A DNA stretch of 64,000 bases, taken from the NCBI GenBank assembly GCA_022841885.1, contig JALHQP010000003.1, positions 59,292-123,291 of the forward strand, in the 5' to 3' direction. Shown piece by piece: positions 29,359 to 38,392 of the stretch (position 1 is the first letter of the stretch; each line of letters opens with the position of its first letter). The DNA is from Aquincola sp. GTDB taxonomy: Bacteria > Pseudomonadota > Gammaproteobacteria > Burkholderiales > Burkholderiaceae_C. Both the position numbers and the translations under genes were made by a program. The notes beneath the pieces were generated by a model. The model saw only the letters and a program-made list of their open reading frames with translations. It had not been told where the DNA came from and ran no database searches.

Positions 29359-29715
29359 ATGAACACGCCCCTTCCGCTGCGCCAGATCGCCGCCGATGTC
29401 TGCGTCGCACCGCAGCTGACGCCCGAGGCCATGGCCGAGGCCGCGCGCGCGGGCTTTCGCGCCGTCGTCAACAACCGCCCGGACTTCGAGCATGGCCCGG
29501 ACCAGCCGACGAGCGCCGCCATCGAAGCCGCGGCGCTGGCCGCGGGCCTGGCGTACCGGCACCTGCCGGTGGACGGTGGCTACCAGTCGCCCGAGCAGAT
29601 CGAAGCGATGGCGCGACTGCTCGACGAGCTCCCGCGCCCGGTGCTGCTGTTCTGCCGTTCGGGCGCGCGCTCGACCCGCCTGTACGCGGCCAGCGTGCAA
29701 TCACGTAGGGGTTAG
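29359..29715 (+). CDS. Beta-lactamase hydrolase-like phosphatase/sulfurtransferase (TIGR01244)
   Basis: A 118-residue DUF442-type protein. The CX5R phosphatase/rhodanese loop is CRSGARS (about residues 98-104), and VNNRPDFEHGPDQPTS near residue 38 is typical of the Blh family. Such domains act as dual-specificity-type phosphatases or sulfurtransferases; stand-alone members are often linked to sulfide metabolism. It follows yqeY by 9 bp. The C terminus after the loop is short (YAASVQSRRG). Confidence 0.85.
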   Translation: MNTPLPLRQIAADVCVAPQLTPEAMAEAARAGFRAVVNNRPDFEHGPDQPTSAAIEAAALAAGLAYRHLPVDGGYQSPEQIEAMARLLDELPRPVLLFCRSGARSTRLYAASVQSRRG

Positions 29716-29779
29716 ATCGCTGCTGCACTGCGGCAAACCCTGAAAGAATCCCGCGTTCTCAAGAAGACGGGAGATCCCT

Positions 29780-30412
29780 GTGGGCGCCTTGCTCAAAGTT
29801 TCCAAGCTGATCGACTCGGTCAACGAGTGGATCGGCAAGCTCACGATGTGGCTGGTGCTGGCCGCCGTGATCATCAGCGCCGGCAACGCCACGCTGCGCA
29901 AGGCGTTCAACATCGGCTCGAACGCCTGGCTCGAGATCCAGTGGTACCTGTTCGCGGGCGTCTTCATGCTCGGCGTCGGCTACGTGATGCTCAAGAACGC
30001 ACACGTCCGCATCGACTTCATTTCGAGCAAGTTGAGCAAGCGCACGAACGCGATCATCGATGCCGTCGGCATCGTGGTCTTCACGCTGCCTCTGGCGCTC
30101 ATCATGGTCAACCTGGGCTGGCCGATGTTCGAGCGCGCCTGGACCACCGGCGAGATGAGCCAGAACGCGGGCGGCCTGATCCGCTGGCCGGCCTGGTCCT
30201 TGCTGCCGCTGGGCTTCGCGATCCTGGCACTGCAGGCGGTGTCGGAGTTGATCAAACGCATCGCGTTCATCACCGGTCACATCGACGAACCGTTCTCGGT
30301 GGAGGACGGCAAATCCGAGGAGGAACGCCTGGCCGAGGAGCTGGCTGCCGAAGCAGCCAAACACGAGCAGGCCCTGATCGCAGCCACCGCCGCGGCGCAG
30401 AAGGGGCACTGA
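29780..30412 (+). CDS. dctQ: TRAP transporter small permease (DctQ)
   Basis: A 210-residue DctQ-type protein with four predicted membrane spans (MWLVLAAVIISAGNATLRKA, WYLFAGVFMLGVGYVML, a third at about residues 95-115, and LLPLGFAILALQAV) and a charged cytoplasmic tail rich in Glu and Ala after residue 170. The start is GTG, with GGGAG upstream. It is 1 bp from dctM, so the two are translationally coupled. It forms a sodium-coupled carboxylate importer with DctM and the convergent DctP. Confidence 0.92.
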   Translation: MGALLKVSKLIDSVNEWIGKLTMWLVLAAVIISAGNATLRKAFNIGSNAWLEIQWYLFAGVFMLGVGYVMLKNAHVRIDFISSKLSKRTNAIIDAVGIVVFTLPLALIMVNLGWPMFERAWTTGEMSQNAGGLIRWPAWSLLPLGFAILALQAVSELIKRIAFITGHIDEPFSVEDGKSEEERLAEELAAEAAKHEQALIAATAAAQKGH

Positions 30413-30413
30413 G

Positions 30414-32252
30414 ATGGCCCAGTTCATCGCCCAGAATTTCGTTCCGCTGCTGTTCTGCGGCCTGCTGTTCTTCCTGCTGACCGGCATCCCGGTGGCCTTC
30501 GGCCTGGCCGCCACGGGCCTGCTGTTCGGCTTCATCGGCATGGAGGTGGGTCTGTTCTCGACCTCGCTGTTCCAGGCCCTGCCGCTGCGCGTGTTCAACA
30601 TCCTGAGCAACGAGACGCTGCTGGCGATTCCGTTCTTCACGTTCATGGGCATCATCCTCGAGCGCTCCGGCATGGCCGAGGACCTGCTCGAGACCGTGGG
30701 CCAGGTGTTCGGCCCGGTGCGCGGCGGCCTGGCCATCGCGGTGATCCTGGTCGGCGCGCTGCTGGCGGCCACCACCGGCGTCGTCGCCGCGGCGGTGATC
30801 TCGATGGGCCTGATCTCGCTGCCCATCATGCTGCGCTACGGCTACAACCGCACCATCGCCACCGGCACCATCACCGCGTCGGGCACGCTGGCGCAGGCGA
30901 TCCCGCCGTCGCTGGTGCTGATCGTGCTGGCCGACCAGATGGGCCGTTCGGTGGGCGACATGTACGCCGGCGCCCTCGTGCCGGGCCTGCTGCTGGTGGG
31001 CCTGTACATCATCTTCATTGCTGCGGTGGCCATCATCAAGCCGGCCGCCGTGCCGGCGCTGCCGGCCGAGGCACGCATCTACCGCGAGCCCAACGGCTCC
31101 GGCGGCTACCGCTCGCTGCTGGCGCTGTTCGTCATCTGCGGCGCGGCCGGCTGGGCCTGGACCAAGGTCCACCACGCCTTCATGGTCTGGGCCACCGGGC
31201 GCGCCCTGCCCTCGCCTGGTGACGAGGTCTTCATCATGGCCATGACGGTGGCGTCGCTGCTCGCGCTGGCGCTGGCCCTGCTCAACCACCTGACGAAGAT
31301 GGGCCTGCTGTCGCGCCTGGCCGAGCGCGTGACCTTCGTGCTGATCCCGCCGCTGGTGCTGATCTTCCTGGTGCTGGGCACCATCTTCCTCGGCGTGGCC
31401 ACGCCGACCGAGGGCGGCGCGATGGGCGCAGTGGGCGCGCTGATCATGGCCTTCTCGCGCCGGCGCCTGGACTTCAAGCTGATGCGTCAGGCGCTGGACA
31501 GCACGGCCAAGCTGGCGACCTTCGTGCTGTTCATCCTGATCGGCTCGACGGTGTTCTCGTTCACCTTCAACGCGGCCGACGGCCACGTCTGGGTCGAGCA
31601 CCTGTTCGACAAGCTGCCCGGCGGCGCGCTGGGCTTCCTGATCGTGGTGAACATCCTGGTGTTCATCCTCGGCTGTTTCATCGACTTCTTCGAGATCGCC
31701 TTCATCGTGATCCCGATGCTGATGCCCGTAGCCGAGAAAATCCTGCCCGAGCTGTTCCCGCCGGGCACACCGATCGACCCGATCATGATCTGGTTCGGCG
31801 TCATCATCGCGATGAACCTGCAGACCTCGTTCCTGACGCCACCCTTCGGCTTTGCGCTGTTCTACCTGCGCAGCGTGGCCGCCAAGAAGGACTACAAGGA
31901 TCGCCTGACCGGGGAGGCGATCCCGGCGGTGACCACGGCGCAGATCTACAAGGGCTCGATCGCGTTCATCATCCTGCAGGTCATCATGGTGGCAGCGATC
32001 ATTGCCTGGCCGAACCTCGTGATCGAAGGCGTCACGGACACCGGGCCCAAGATCGACGCCGACAAGGCCTTGCAGGAGTTCAACCTGCCGCAGCGCGACG
32101 CTCCGCAGTCGCCGTCGATGCCCGGCGCGCCGGCGTCCGAGTCGGGTGCCGGCGGTCTGCCCGCTGCGCCGCAGAAGGCCGCCGACGAGGACCCGATGAA
32201 GGCGATCCAGGACGCGCTCAAGCGCGACGCGGACGCCGGCAAGAAGCCTTGA
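30414..32252 (+). CDS. dctM: TRAP transporter large permease (DctM)
   Basis: A 612-residue DctM permease, longer than the usual 425-450. Core blocks include GIPVAFGLAATGLLFGFIG, AILVGALLAATTGVVAA-type and SGTLAQAIPPSLVLIVLADQ, then ATPTEGGAMGAVGALI. The extra length comes from a central insert of about 100 residues with two spans and a soluble Pro/Ala-rich C-terminal tail (about residues 555-612). A long DctM paired with a 210-residue DctQ resembles the mannitol/chloroaromatic-type TRAP group. The substrate is unknown. Closed by the palindromic terminator at 32305. Confidence 0.93.
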   Translation: MAQFIAQNFVPLLFCGLLFFLLTGIPVAFGLAATGLLFGFIGMEVGLFSTSLFQALPLRVFNILSNETLLAIPFFTFMGIILERSGMAEDLLETVGQVFGPVRGGLAIAVILVGALLAATTGVVAAAVISMGLISLPIMLRYGYNRTIATGTITASGTLAQAIPPSLVLIVLADQMGRSVGDMYAGALVPGLLLVGLYIIFIAAVAIIKPAAVPALPAEARIYREPNGSGGYRSLLALFVICGAAGWAWTKVHHAFMVWATGRALPSPGDEVFIMAMTVASLLALALALLNHLTKMGLLSRLAERVTFVLIPPLVLIFLVLGTIFLGVATPTEGGAMGAVGALIMAFSRRRLDFKLMRQALDSTAKLATFVLFILIGSTVFSFTFNAADGHVWVEHLFDKLPGGALGFLIVVNILVFILGCFIDFFEIAFIVIPMLMPVAEKILPELFPPGTPIDPIMIWFGVIIAMNLQTSFLTPPFGFALFYLRSVAAKKDYKDRLTGEAIPAVTTAQIYKGSIAFIILQVIMVAAIIAWPNLVIEGVTDTGPKIDADKALQEFNLPQRDAPQSPSMPGAPASESGAGGLPAAPQKAADEDPMKAIQDALKRDADAGKKP

Positions 32253-32304
32253 ACGCCTGATACGCGCAGGCCGCGCAGGTCGGTCGCGCGCTCCCCACAA
32301 AACA

Positions 32305-32330
32305 CAAGGGCCCCGCATGCGGGGCCCTTG
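32305..32330. terminator. Bidirectional terminator between dctM and dctP
   Basis: A perfect 26-bp palindrome (CAAGGGCCCCGCATGCGGGGCCCTTG) lies between the convergent dctM and dctP genes, with short T-containing flanks on both sides. It should end transcription from both directions. Confidence 0.88.
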
Positions 32331-32352
32331 TCGTTGTCGTGCTTCGAACGCT

Positions 32353-33432
32353 CTACAGCTTCTGGCGCTGCATGAAGTCGTCGAAGGTCGCCTCGGTAAA
32401 GCGGAACCACAGGTTGGCGTCGCGGCGGAAGGCCGAGTAGTCGGCGTAGACCTTCTTCCAGTTCGGATTCTTGGCGCCGATCTCTTCGTACAGCGCCATC
32501 GCCTCCTTGAAGGCCGCGTCCATGACGTCCTTCGGGAACGGGAACAGCTTGGCGCCAGCGGCCACCAGCTGCTTGAGCGAGGCGGCGTTCTTGGCGTCGT
32601 ACTTGCCGACCATGTCCATGTGGCAGTAGCCGCAGGCCGCTTCGATCATCGCCTTGTACTCGCCCGGCAGCGCGTCATAGGCCTTGGCGTTGACGTGCAG
32701 CTCGATGCCGGGGCCGCCTTCCCACCAACCCGGGTAGGCGTAGAACGGTGCCACCTTGTGGAAGCCGAGCTTCAGGTCATCGTACGGGCCCACCCATTCG
32801 GCGGCGTCGATCGTGCCCTTTTCCAGTGCCTGGTAGATCTCGGCACCGGGGATGTTCTGCGGCACCACGCCGATGCGCTCGGCCACCTTGCCGCCAAAGC
32901 CGCCGACGCGGAACTTCGCGCCCTTCATGTCGGCCAGCGACTTGATCTCCTTGCGCCACCAGCCGCCCATCTGGGCCCCGGTGTTGCCGCAGGGGAAGTT
33001 GACGATGCCGTAGCCGCGGTAGAACTCGCGCATCAGCTTCAGGCCGTTGCCCTCGTAGTACCAGGCCGCCATCTGGCGCGCGTTCAGGCCGAACGGGATC
33101 GCGCACGCCAGCGCGAAGGTCTCGTCCTTGCCGAAGTAGTAGTACGGCGCGGTGTTGGCCATCTCGACCGTGCCATCCTTGACGGCGTCGATCGTGCCGA
33201 AGGCCGGCACCAGCTCGCCCGGCGCGTGGGTGGTGATCGTGAACTTGCCGCCGCTCATGTCCTTGATCTTGGCGGCGAAGACGTCGTTGACGCCGAACAG
33301 CGTGTCGAGGGACTTCGGGAAGCTCGAGGTCAGGCGCCAGCGCAGGGTCGTCTGCGCGTGAACGGCCGGCGCGACGCCGGCAGCCAGGACACCGGCGATA
33401 CCGGCGCCACGGACAAAGGAACGACGTTCCAT
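32353..33432 (-). CDS. dctP: TRAP transporter periplasmic binding protein (DctP)
   Basis: A 359-residue DctP-family solute receptor. The N terminus MERRSFVRGAGIAGVLAAGV...HAQ looks like a twin-arginine signal (RRSF), suggesting export in folded form. Mature sequence contains LRWRLTSSFPKSLDTLFGVNDVFA and GKFTITTHAPGELVPAFG, with WWRKEIKSLADMKGAKFRVGG at mid-length. It is convergent with dctQM rather than in one operon, so its expression can be set separately. Similar to receptors for 2-oxo acids or aromatic carboxylates; ligand not known. Confidence 0.92.
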   Translation of the reverse strand: MERRSFVRGAGIAGVLAAGVAPAVHAQTTLRWRLTSSFPKSLDTLFGVNDVFAAKIKDMSGGKFTITTHAPGELVPAFGTIDAVKDGTVEMANTAPYYYFGKDETFALACAIPFGLNARQMAAWYYEGNGLKLMREFYRGYGIVNFPCGNTGAQMGGWWRKEIKSLADMKGAKFRVGGFGGKVAERIGVVPQNIPGAEIYQALEKGTIDAAEWVGPYDDLKLGFHKVAPFYAYPGWWEGGPGIELHVNAKAYDALPGEYKAMIEAACGYCHMDMVGKYDAKNAASLKQLVAAGAKLFPFPKDVMDAAFKEAMALYEEIGAKNPNWKKVYADYSAFRRDANLWFRFTEATFDDFMQRQKL

Positions 33433-33549
33433 GGACGATCTCCTCTAAGGGGTCGAGATAGGGACGCGGCGATTCTAGGCAGCACCCCCCAGCCGGCTGA
33501 GCGGGGTTTCCCCCTGCGTAGGATTACGGTAGGCGATGCCAGAGCGGCC

Positions 33550-34914
33550 TCAGGCGCCGGCCACCTTCATGCGCTCGATCAGCACCGAGCCGGTAGTGCG
33601 GCTGCCCGAAGTGTAGGCGTCGGCGCCGACGGCTGCGATGCCCTTGAGCATCTCGCGCAGGTTGCCGGCGATCGTGACTTCGTGCACCGGGTGCGCGATG
33701 CGCCCGCCCTCGACCCAGAAACCGGCCGCGCCGCGCGAGTAGTCGCCGGTCACGCCGTTGACGCCCTGGCCCATCAGCTCGATCACGAACAGGCCGCGCT
33801 GCAGCTTGGCGAGCATCGCCTCGAGATCGTCGCCCGGCTGCGTCAGGCGGCTGGTCAGCACCAGGTTGTGTGCACCACCTGCGTGCCCCGTCGTCTTCAT
33901 GCCGAGCTTGCGCGCCGAGTAGCTGGACAGGAAGTAGCCCTGCACCACGCCGGCGTCGACGACGCGGCGTGGGCGCGTGACCACGCCTTCGTCGTCGAAC
34001 GGTGCACTGCCCTTGCCCTTGGCCAGCAGCGGGTTCTCGTCGAGGTCCAGGTGCGGGGCCAGCACGGCCTGTCCGAGGCTGCCTTCGAGAAAGGTCGCCT
34101 TGCGGTACAACGATCCACCGGACGTGGCCTGCACATAGGCGCCGACCAGGCCGGACGCGAGCGTCGACTCGAACAGCACCGGCACCTCGCAAGTGGCGAT
34201 CTTGCGCGAGTGCAAGCGCGACAGCGCCCGCTCGGCGGCGTAGCGGCCCACCGCCTCGGGCGCGGCCAGGTCGGCCGGGTCGCGCATCGAGGTGTACCAG
34301 TAGTCGCGCTGCATGGCGTCGCCGCGGCCGGCGATCGGAGACACCGACAGGCCGTGGCGCGAGCTGGCGTAGCCGCCGCGAAAGCCACGCGTATTGCCCA
34401 TGAAGAAGTGCGACTGCTGCGCCGACACGCCTGCACCTTCGGAGTTGGTGATACGCCGGTCGGTGGCCAGCGCCGCCGCCTCGCAACGCAGGGCCAGCTC
34501 GCGCGCGCGCTCGGCGTCGATGGCCCAGGGGTGGATCAGGTCGAGGTCGCGCGCCGCCTGCGCGGGCGTCGCGATGTCGGCCTCGTCGGGCAGGCCGGCC
34601 ATCGGGTCCTCGGCCGTGAAGCGCGCGATGTCGTAGGCCGCACGCACCGTCTGCTCGAGCGCGGCGCGCGAGAAATCGGACGTGCTTGCATTGCCGCGCC
34701 GCTGCCCGAGATAGACCGTGACGCCGATCGACTTGTCGCGGTTGCGCTCCACGTTCTCCAGCGCACCCTTGCGCACCGACACCGACAGGCCGACACCTTC
34801 GGAAACCTCCGCCGCCGCATCGCTCGCCCCCAGGCCGCGCGCGATCTGGAGCGTGTCGTCGATCAGTTGCTGGAACTGCGCGCGGCTGTAGGCAAAGCTC
34901 TGTGCTTCGGTCAT
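33550..34914 (-). CDS. pmbA: Metalloprotease-family protein PmbA/TldE
   Basis: A 454-residue TldD/PmbA-family protein. PmbA (TldE) lacks the zinc motif of TldD and forms the TldD/E protease that matures microcin B17 and degrades CcdA. Characteristic blocks are SVSVRKGALENVERNRDKSIGV, the GYFLSSYSARKLGM segment and VNGVTGDYSRGAAGFWVEGG near the C terminus. I chose the ATG at 34914; another at 34926 adds four residues. Only 24 bp separate it from the divergent darP start, so at least one promoter must lie inside the neighbouring gene. Confidence 0.93.
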   Translation of the reverse strand: MTEAQSFAYSRAQFQQLIDDTLQIARGLGASDAAAEVSEGVGLSVSVRKGALENVERNRDKSIGVTVYLGQRRGNASTSDFSRAALEQTVRAAYDIARFTAEDPMAGLPDEADIATPAQAARDLDLIHPWAIDAERARELALRCEAAALATDRRITNSEGAGVSAQQSHFFMGNTRGFRGGYASSRHGLSVSPIAGRGDAMQRDYWYTSMRDPADLAAPEAVGRYAAERALSRLHSRKIATCEVPVLFESTLASGLVGAYVQATSGGSLYRKATFLEGSLGQAVLAPHLDLDENPLLAKGKGSAPFDDEGVVTRPRRVVDAGVVQGYFLSSYSARKLGMKTTGHAGGAHNLVLTSRLTQPGDDLEAMLAKLQRGLFVIELMGQGVNGVTGDYSRGAAGFWVEGGRIAHPVHEVTIAGNLREMLKGIAAVGADAYTSGSRTTGSVLIERMKVAGA

Positions 34915-34938
34915 GCGAACTATCATAACGAGCAGACC

Positions 34939-35466
34939 ATGAAACCCCTCGAAGAACCGATCGAATCAGTCACGCCGGAGCGGCCGAGCAAGAGCGCGCG
35001 CAAGCGCGAGGCGCACGATCAGCAGGCGCTGGGCCAGGCGCTGGCCGAGCTGCCCGACGGCGCGCTGGCTGCGGCACCGATGCCCGAGGCACTGCGCGAC
35101 GCGCTCGTCGAGTTGCGCCGCACCCGTTCGCACGAGGGCCGGCGACGCCAGCTGCAGTTCGTCGGCAAGTTGATGCGCCAGGCCGATACCGATGCGTTGC
35201 GCGAAGCGGTAGCCAGCGCGCAGCTCGGGCGCGCGCACGACGCGCTCGCGCTGCACCGCGCCGAGCATTGGCGCGGCGAGCTGGTGGCCGACGACGAGGC
35301 GCTGACACGCTGGATGGCCGAGCACCCCGACACCGACCTGCAGCGCCTGCGCGCGCTGATCCGCAATGCGCGCAAGGACGCGGCACTGCCACCCGAGCAG
35401 CGCCACGGCCGCGCCTGGCGCGAGCTGTTCCAGTTCATCAAACCGCTGCTGGCGGCCGCACCATGA
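34939..35466 (+). CDS. darP: Ribosome biogenesis factor DarP (YjgA, DUF615)
   Basis: A 175-residue YjgA/DarP protein that aids 50S subunit assembly. The basic start (PSKSARKREAHDQQALGQAL) and the HEGRRRQLQFVGKLMRQ and FIKPLL elements match the family, as does length (about 180). The pmbA-darP divergent arrangement is widely conserved. Its stop overlaps the mog start by 4 bp (ATGA). Confidence 0.93.
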   Translation: MKPLEEPIESVTPERPSKSARKREAHDQQALGQALAELPDGALAAAPMPEALRDALVELRRTRSHEGRRRQLQFVGKLMRQADTDALREAVASAQLGRAHDALALHRAEHWRGELVADDEALTRWMAEHPDTDLQRLRALIRNARKDAALPPEQRHGRAWRELFQFIKPLLAAAP

Positions 35467-36050
35467 GCGACTTCGATCGGGTCAAGATCGGCCTGCTGTC
35501 GGTGAGCGACCGCGCATCGGCCGGCGTCTACGAGGACAAGGGCATCCCGGCGCTGAAGGACTGGCTCGCGCGCGCGTTGAAGAACCCGATCGACTGGGAC
35601 ACGCGCGTGATCCCCGACGAGCAGGACGGCATCACGCACGCGCTGGTGGAGCTGGTGGACGTCAAGCAATGCGACCTGGTGCTGACCACCGGCGGCACCG
35701 GGCCCGCCGCGCGCGACGTGACGCCCGAAGCCACGCTCGCGGTGGCCGACAAGGTGATGCCGGGCTTTGGCGAGCAGATGCGCCAGATCAGCCTGCGCTT
35801 CGTGCCCACCGCGATCCTGTCGCGCCAGGTGGCGGTGATCCGCAAGACCACGCTGATCATCAACCTGCCCGGGCAGCCGAAGTCGATCGCAGAAACGCTG
35901 GAAGGGCTGCCCTCGGCCACGCCGCCGGTGCCCGGTATCTTCGCAGCCGTGCCTTATTGCGTCGACCTGATCGGCGGGCCTTACCTCGAGACCGACGAAG
36001 CCGTGTGCAAGGCCTTCCGGCCCAAGTCGGCCGTCCGCCCGACACGCTGA
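35463..36050 (+). CDS. mog: Molybdopterin adenylyltransferase
   Basis: A 195-residue MogA/MoaB-family enzyme that adenylylates molybdopterin before metal insertion. The signature [20 protein letters not shown] is at about residues 72-91, and [10 protein letters not shown] is the second conserved block. It is relevant to the window because the formate dehydrogenase at 11.8-16.3 kb needs molybdenum cofactor. Coupled to darP by overlap; convergent with murB (4 bp between stops). Confidence 0.93.
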   Translation: MSDFDRVKIGLLSVSDRASAGVYEDKGIPALKDWLARALKNPIDWDTRVIPDEQDGITHALVELVDVKQCDLVLTTGGTGPAARDVTPEATLAVADKVMPGFGEQMRQISLRFVPTAILSRQVAVIRKTTLIINLPGQPKSIAETLEGLPSATPPVPGIFAAVPYCVDLIGGPYLETDEAVCKAFRPKSAVRPTR

Positions 36051-36054
36051 AGGA

Positions 36055-37095
36055 TCAAACCACCACCGGCTCCGGCTCGAGCCGGATGCCGAAGCGGCCG
36101 TACACGCTTTCCTGAATCGCACGTGCCAGCGTCACCACCTCGGCGCCGCTCGCGCCGCCGCGGTTGACGAGCACCAGGGCCTGCTTCTCGTAGACGCCGG
36201 CACGGCCGATCGACTTGCCCTTCCAGCCGCAGGCGTCGATCAACCAGCCCGCGGCCAGCTTCACCGTGCCGTCGGGCAGCGGGTAGTGCACGATCTCGGG
36301 ATCGCGGCCGATGATGTCGCGGCACTGCTCGGCAGTGACCACGGGGTTCTTGAAGAAGCTGCCGACGTTGCCGATCACCGCCGGGTCGGGCAGCTTGGCC
36401 CGGCGGATCGCGCAGACCCAGTCGAACACCGTCTGCGCATCGGGCTCGCCGATGCCGGTCTCCTGCATCTTGCGCTCGAGTTCCAGGTAGCCGAGCACCG
36501 GCCGCCAGGGCTTGGGCAGTCGAAAACGCACGCGCGTGATCACGCTCTTGCCCGCCAGCGCCTGCTTGAAGACGCTGTCGCGGTAGCCGAAGTGGCAGGC
36601 GTCCAGGCCCAGCGTCACCGTGCGCCCGGTCACCAGGTCCACCAGATCGAGCGACTCGAAGCGCTCACGCAGCTCGACGCCGTAGGCGCCGATGTTCTGC
36701 ACCGGCGCCGCGCCCGCCGTGCCGGGAATCAGCGCCAGGTTCTCGAGGCCGGGCCAGCCCTGGGCCAGGGTCCACGCCACGGTGTCATGCCAGTTCTCAC
36801 CGGCGCCGAGCTCGACGAGCCAGGCGTCGGGCCGCTCCTCGACCAGGCGCCGCCCCATGACCTCGACCTTCAGCACCACGGCCTGCGGGTCGCGCGTGAA
36901 GACCACGTTGCTGCCGCCGCCGAGCACGAACTTGGGCGCGCGGCCGAGTTCGGGGTGGTCGACCACGCGGCGCAGCGTCGCCTCGCTGTCGATGCGCACC
37001 AGCGTCGCCGCCTGGGCGGGCAGGCCGAAGGCGTTGAGCGTGCGCAGGTTCACGCCCTTCTCGATCGACAGCGGGTTCACGCTCACGCCTTGCAT
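36055..37095 (-). CDS. murB: UDP-N-acetylenolpyruvoylglucosamine reductase
   Basis: A 346-residue FAD/NADPH enzyme making UDP-MurNAc for peptidoglycan. Type I (E. coli-like) MurB: NTFG-type start [15 protein letters not shown]-binding [40 protein letters not shown], and the catalytic-Ser segment [12 protein letters not shown]. The C-terminal Glu lies near the end. The ATG at 37095 is just 42 bp from the divergent yajQ start, so promoters must overlap or lie in coding sequence. Confidence 0.95.
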   Translation of the reverse strand: MQGVSVNPLSIEKGVNLRTLNAFGLPAQAATLVRIDSEATLRRVVDHPELGRAPKFVLGGGSNVVFTRDPQAVVLKVEVMGRRLVEERPDAWLVELGAGENWHDTVAWTLAQGWPGLENLALIPGTAGAAPVQNIGAYGVELRERFESLDLVDLVTGRTVTLGLDACHFGYRDSVFKQALAGKSVITRVRFRLPKPWRPVLGYLELERKMQETGIGEPDAQTVFDWVCAIRRAKLPDPAVIGNVGSFFKNPVVTAEQCRDIIGRDPEIVHYPLPDGTVKLAAGWLIDACGWKGKSIGRAGVYEKQALVLVNRGGASGAEVVTLARAIQESVYGRFGIRLEPEPVVV

Positions 37096-37137
37096 GGGAC
37101 AATTCTCGCCCAAGGACGTGACCGCATCCCGCAAACC

Positions 37138-37638
37138 ATGCCCAGCTTCGATGTCATGCTCGAACCCAACTTCGTCGAGCTGCGCAATGCGGTCGAGCAG
37201 ACGAACAAGGAAGTCGGCACGCGCTTCGACTTCAAGGGCTCGAGCGCCAAGGTCGATCTCAGTGAAAAGGGCGAGACGCGCGAACTGATGCTGTACGCGG
37301 ACAGCGACTTCCAGATCGGCCAGGTGAAGGACATCCTGCTGGCCAAGCTGGCCAAGCGCGGCGTCGACGTGCGCTTCCTCGACGACAGCGCCAAGGTCGA
37401 GAAGGTCGGCGGCGACAAGGTGCGCCAGCCGGTCAAGGTCAAGGTCGGCATCGACAGCGAACTCGGACGCAAGATCCAGCAGCTCGTCAAGCAGAGCAAG
37501 ATCAAGGTGCAGGCCGCCATCCAGGGCGACATCGTGCGCGTGTCGGGCACCAAGCGTGACGACCTGCAGTTGGCGATTGCGCTGCTGCGGCGTGAGATTG
37601 CCGACGCGCCGATCAAGTTCGACAACCCGCGTGATTGA
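37138..37638 (+). CDS. yajQ: YajQ family nucleotide-binding protein
   Basis: A 166-residue YajQ/DUF520 protein. [39 protein letters not shown] and the closing [11 protein letters not shown] tail are near-invariant in the family. Members bind nucleotides, and in Xanthomonas a homologue binds cyclic di-GMP and acts with a regulator. Here it is divergent from murB. Its last 8 bp overlap the GTG that can start the downstream aspartic-protease frame. Confidence 0.95.
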   Translation: MPSFDVMLEPNFVELRNAVEQTNKEVGTRFDFKGSSAKVDLSEKGETRELMLYADSDFQIGQVKDILLAKLAKRGVDVRFLDDSAKVEKVGGDKVRQPVKVKVGIDSELGRKIQQLVKQSKIKVQAAIQGDIVRVSGTKRDDLQLAIALLRREIADAPIKFDNPRD

Positions 37639-38380
37639 CACCCCCCCCCGTTGCGCCTTCGGCGCTCCCCCGAGGCCACGCAAGGGGCCTCTTCGAGGCC
37701 CTGGGGGCGCCGCCAGCAGACCGGCAAAGCCGGATCTGCGGCGGCTGCTTGGGGTGCTGCTACTCGCGTTTGCCGGTGGTGTCTGTGCGCAGACCGTCAC
37801 GATGAATGGGGCAATCGGCACGCGCCAGGCGCTGCTGGTCATCGACGGCCAGCCGCAGGCGGTGGCCGTGGGCGCCACGGTCAAGGGCGTGCGACTGCTG
37901 TCGCTGTCGCCGACGCAGGCCGAGGTGGAGATCGCAGGCGCGCGGCGCACGCTCACGCTGGGCGCCGGGCCGGTGCGTGTGGCCGGTGGCAGCGGCGGTG
38001 GCGGCGGGCGCGAGATCGTGCTGACGGCCGGCGCCGGCGGCCACTTCATGACGGCCGGCGCCATCAACGGCCGCGCCGCCAACTTCATGGTCGACACCGG
38101 CGCCACCTCGGTGGCCATGGGCCAGGCCGACGCGGACCGCATGGGACTGGACTACAAGAACAGCACGCGCCGCGGCTTTGCCGAGACGGCCAATGGCCGC
38201 GTACCGGCCTATGGCATCACGTTGACCTCGGTGCGTATCGGCGACGTCGAGGTCGCCAACGTCGAGGCCGTCGTGCTGCCGGCCGCGATGCCGCACATCC
38301 TGCTGGGCAACAGCTTCCTCACGCGCTTCCAGATGAAGCGAGAGAACGACGTGATGCGCCTGGAGAAGCGGCCGAACTGA
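37631..38380 (+). CDS. Retropepsin-like aspartic protease (TIGR02281-type), secreted
   Basis: A clan AA single-motif aspartic protease, 249 residues from the GTG at 37631. The catalytic DTGA lies in [14 protein letters not shown] (about residues 154-167), followed by GNSFLTRF. A signal peptide ([18 protein letters not shown]) ends near residue 54, leaving about 35 odd Pro/Arg-rich residues before it. Those residues are encoded by repeat copy 2. A GTG at 37754 would leave a minimal signal peptide. The native start may therefore have been replaced by the repeat. Membrane-anchored or periplasmic role inferred. Confidence 0.75.
   Translation: MIDTPPRCAFGAPPRPRKGPLRGPGGAASRPAKPDLRRLLGVLLLAFAGGVCAQTVTMNGAIGTRQALLVIDGQPQAVAVGATVKGVRLLSLSPTQAEVEIAGARRTLTLGAGPVRVAGGSGGGGGREIVLTAGAGGHFMTAGAINGRAANFMVDTGATSVAMGQADADRMGLDYKNSTRRGFAETANGRVPAYGITLTSVRIGDVEVANVEAVVLPAAMPHILLGNSFLTRFQMKRENDVMRLEKRPN
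37640..37752 (+). repeat. Dispersed three-hairpin repeat, copy 2
   Basis: This copy shows GCGCCTTCGGCGC, an expanded middle section (CCCCCGAGGCC ... GGCCTCTTCGAGGCC ... GGGGG) and CCGGCAAAGCCGG, ending GCGGCGGCTGCTTGG. It is about 30 bp longer than copies 1 and 3 because of the middle section. It follows yajQ directly and encodes the first residues of the aspartic protease frame, including the Arg-Arg-Leu-Leu-Gly of its signal peptide. Confidence 0.82.
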
Positions 38381-38392
38381 ACCGGCCGCGCG

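Noticed and set aside
32317..35466. 1049-codon open frame on the plus strand covering dctP and pmbA
   Set aside because: Only its last 175 codons (darP) are real; the rest is antisense to two well-supported genes.
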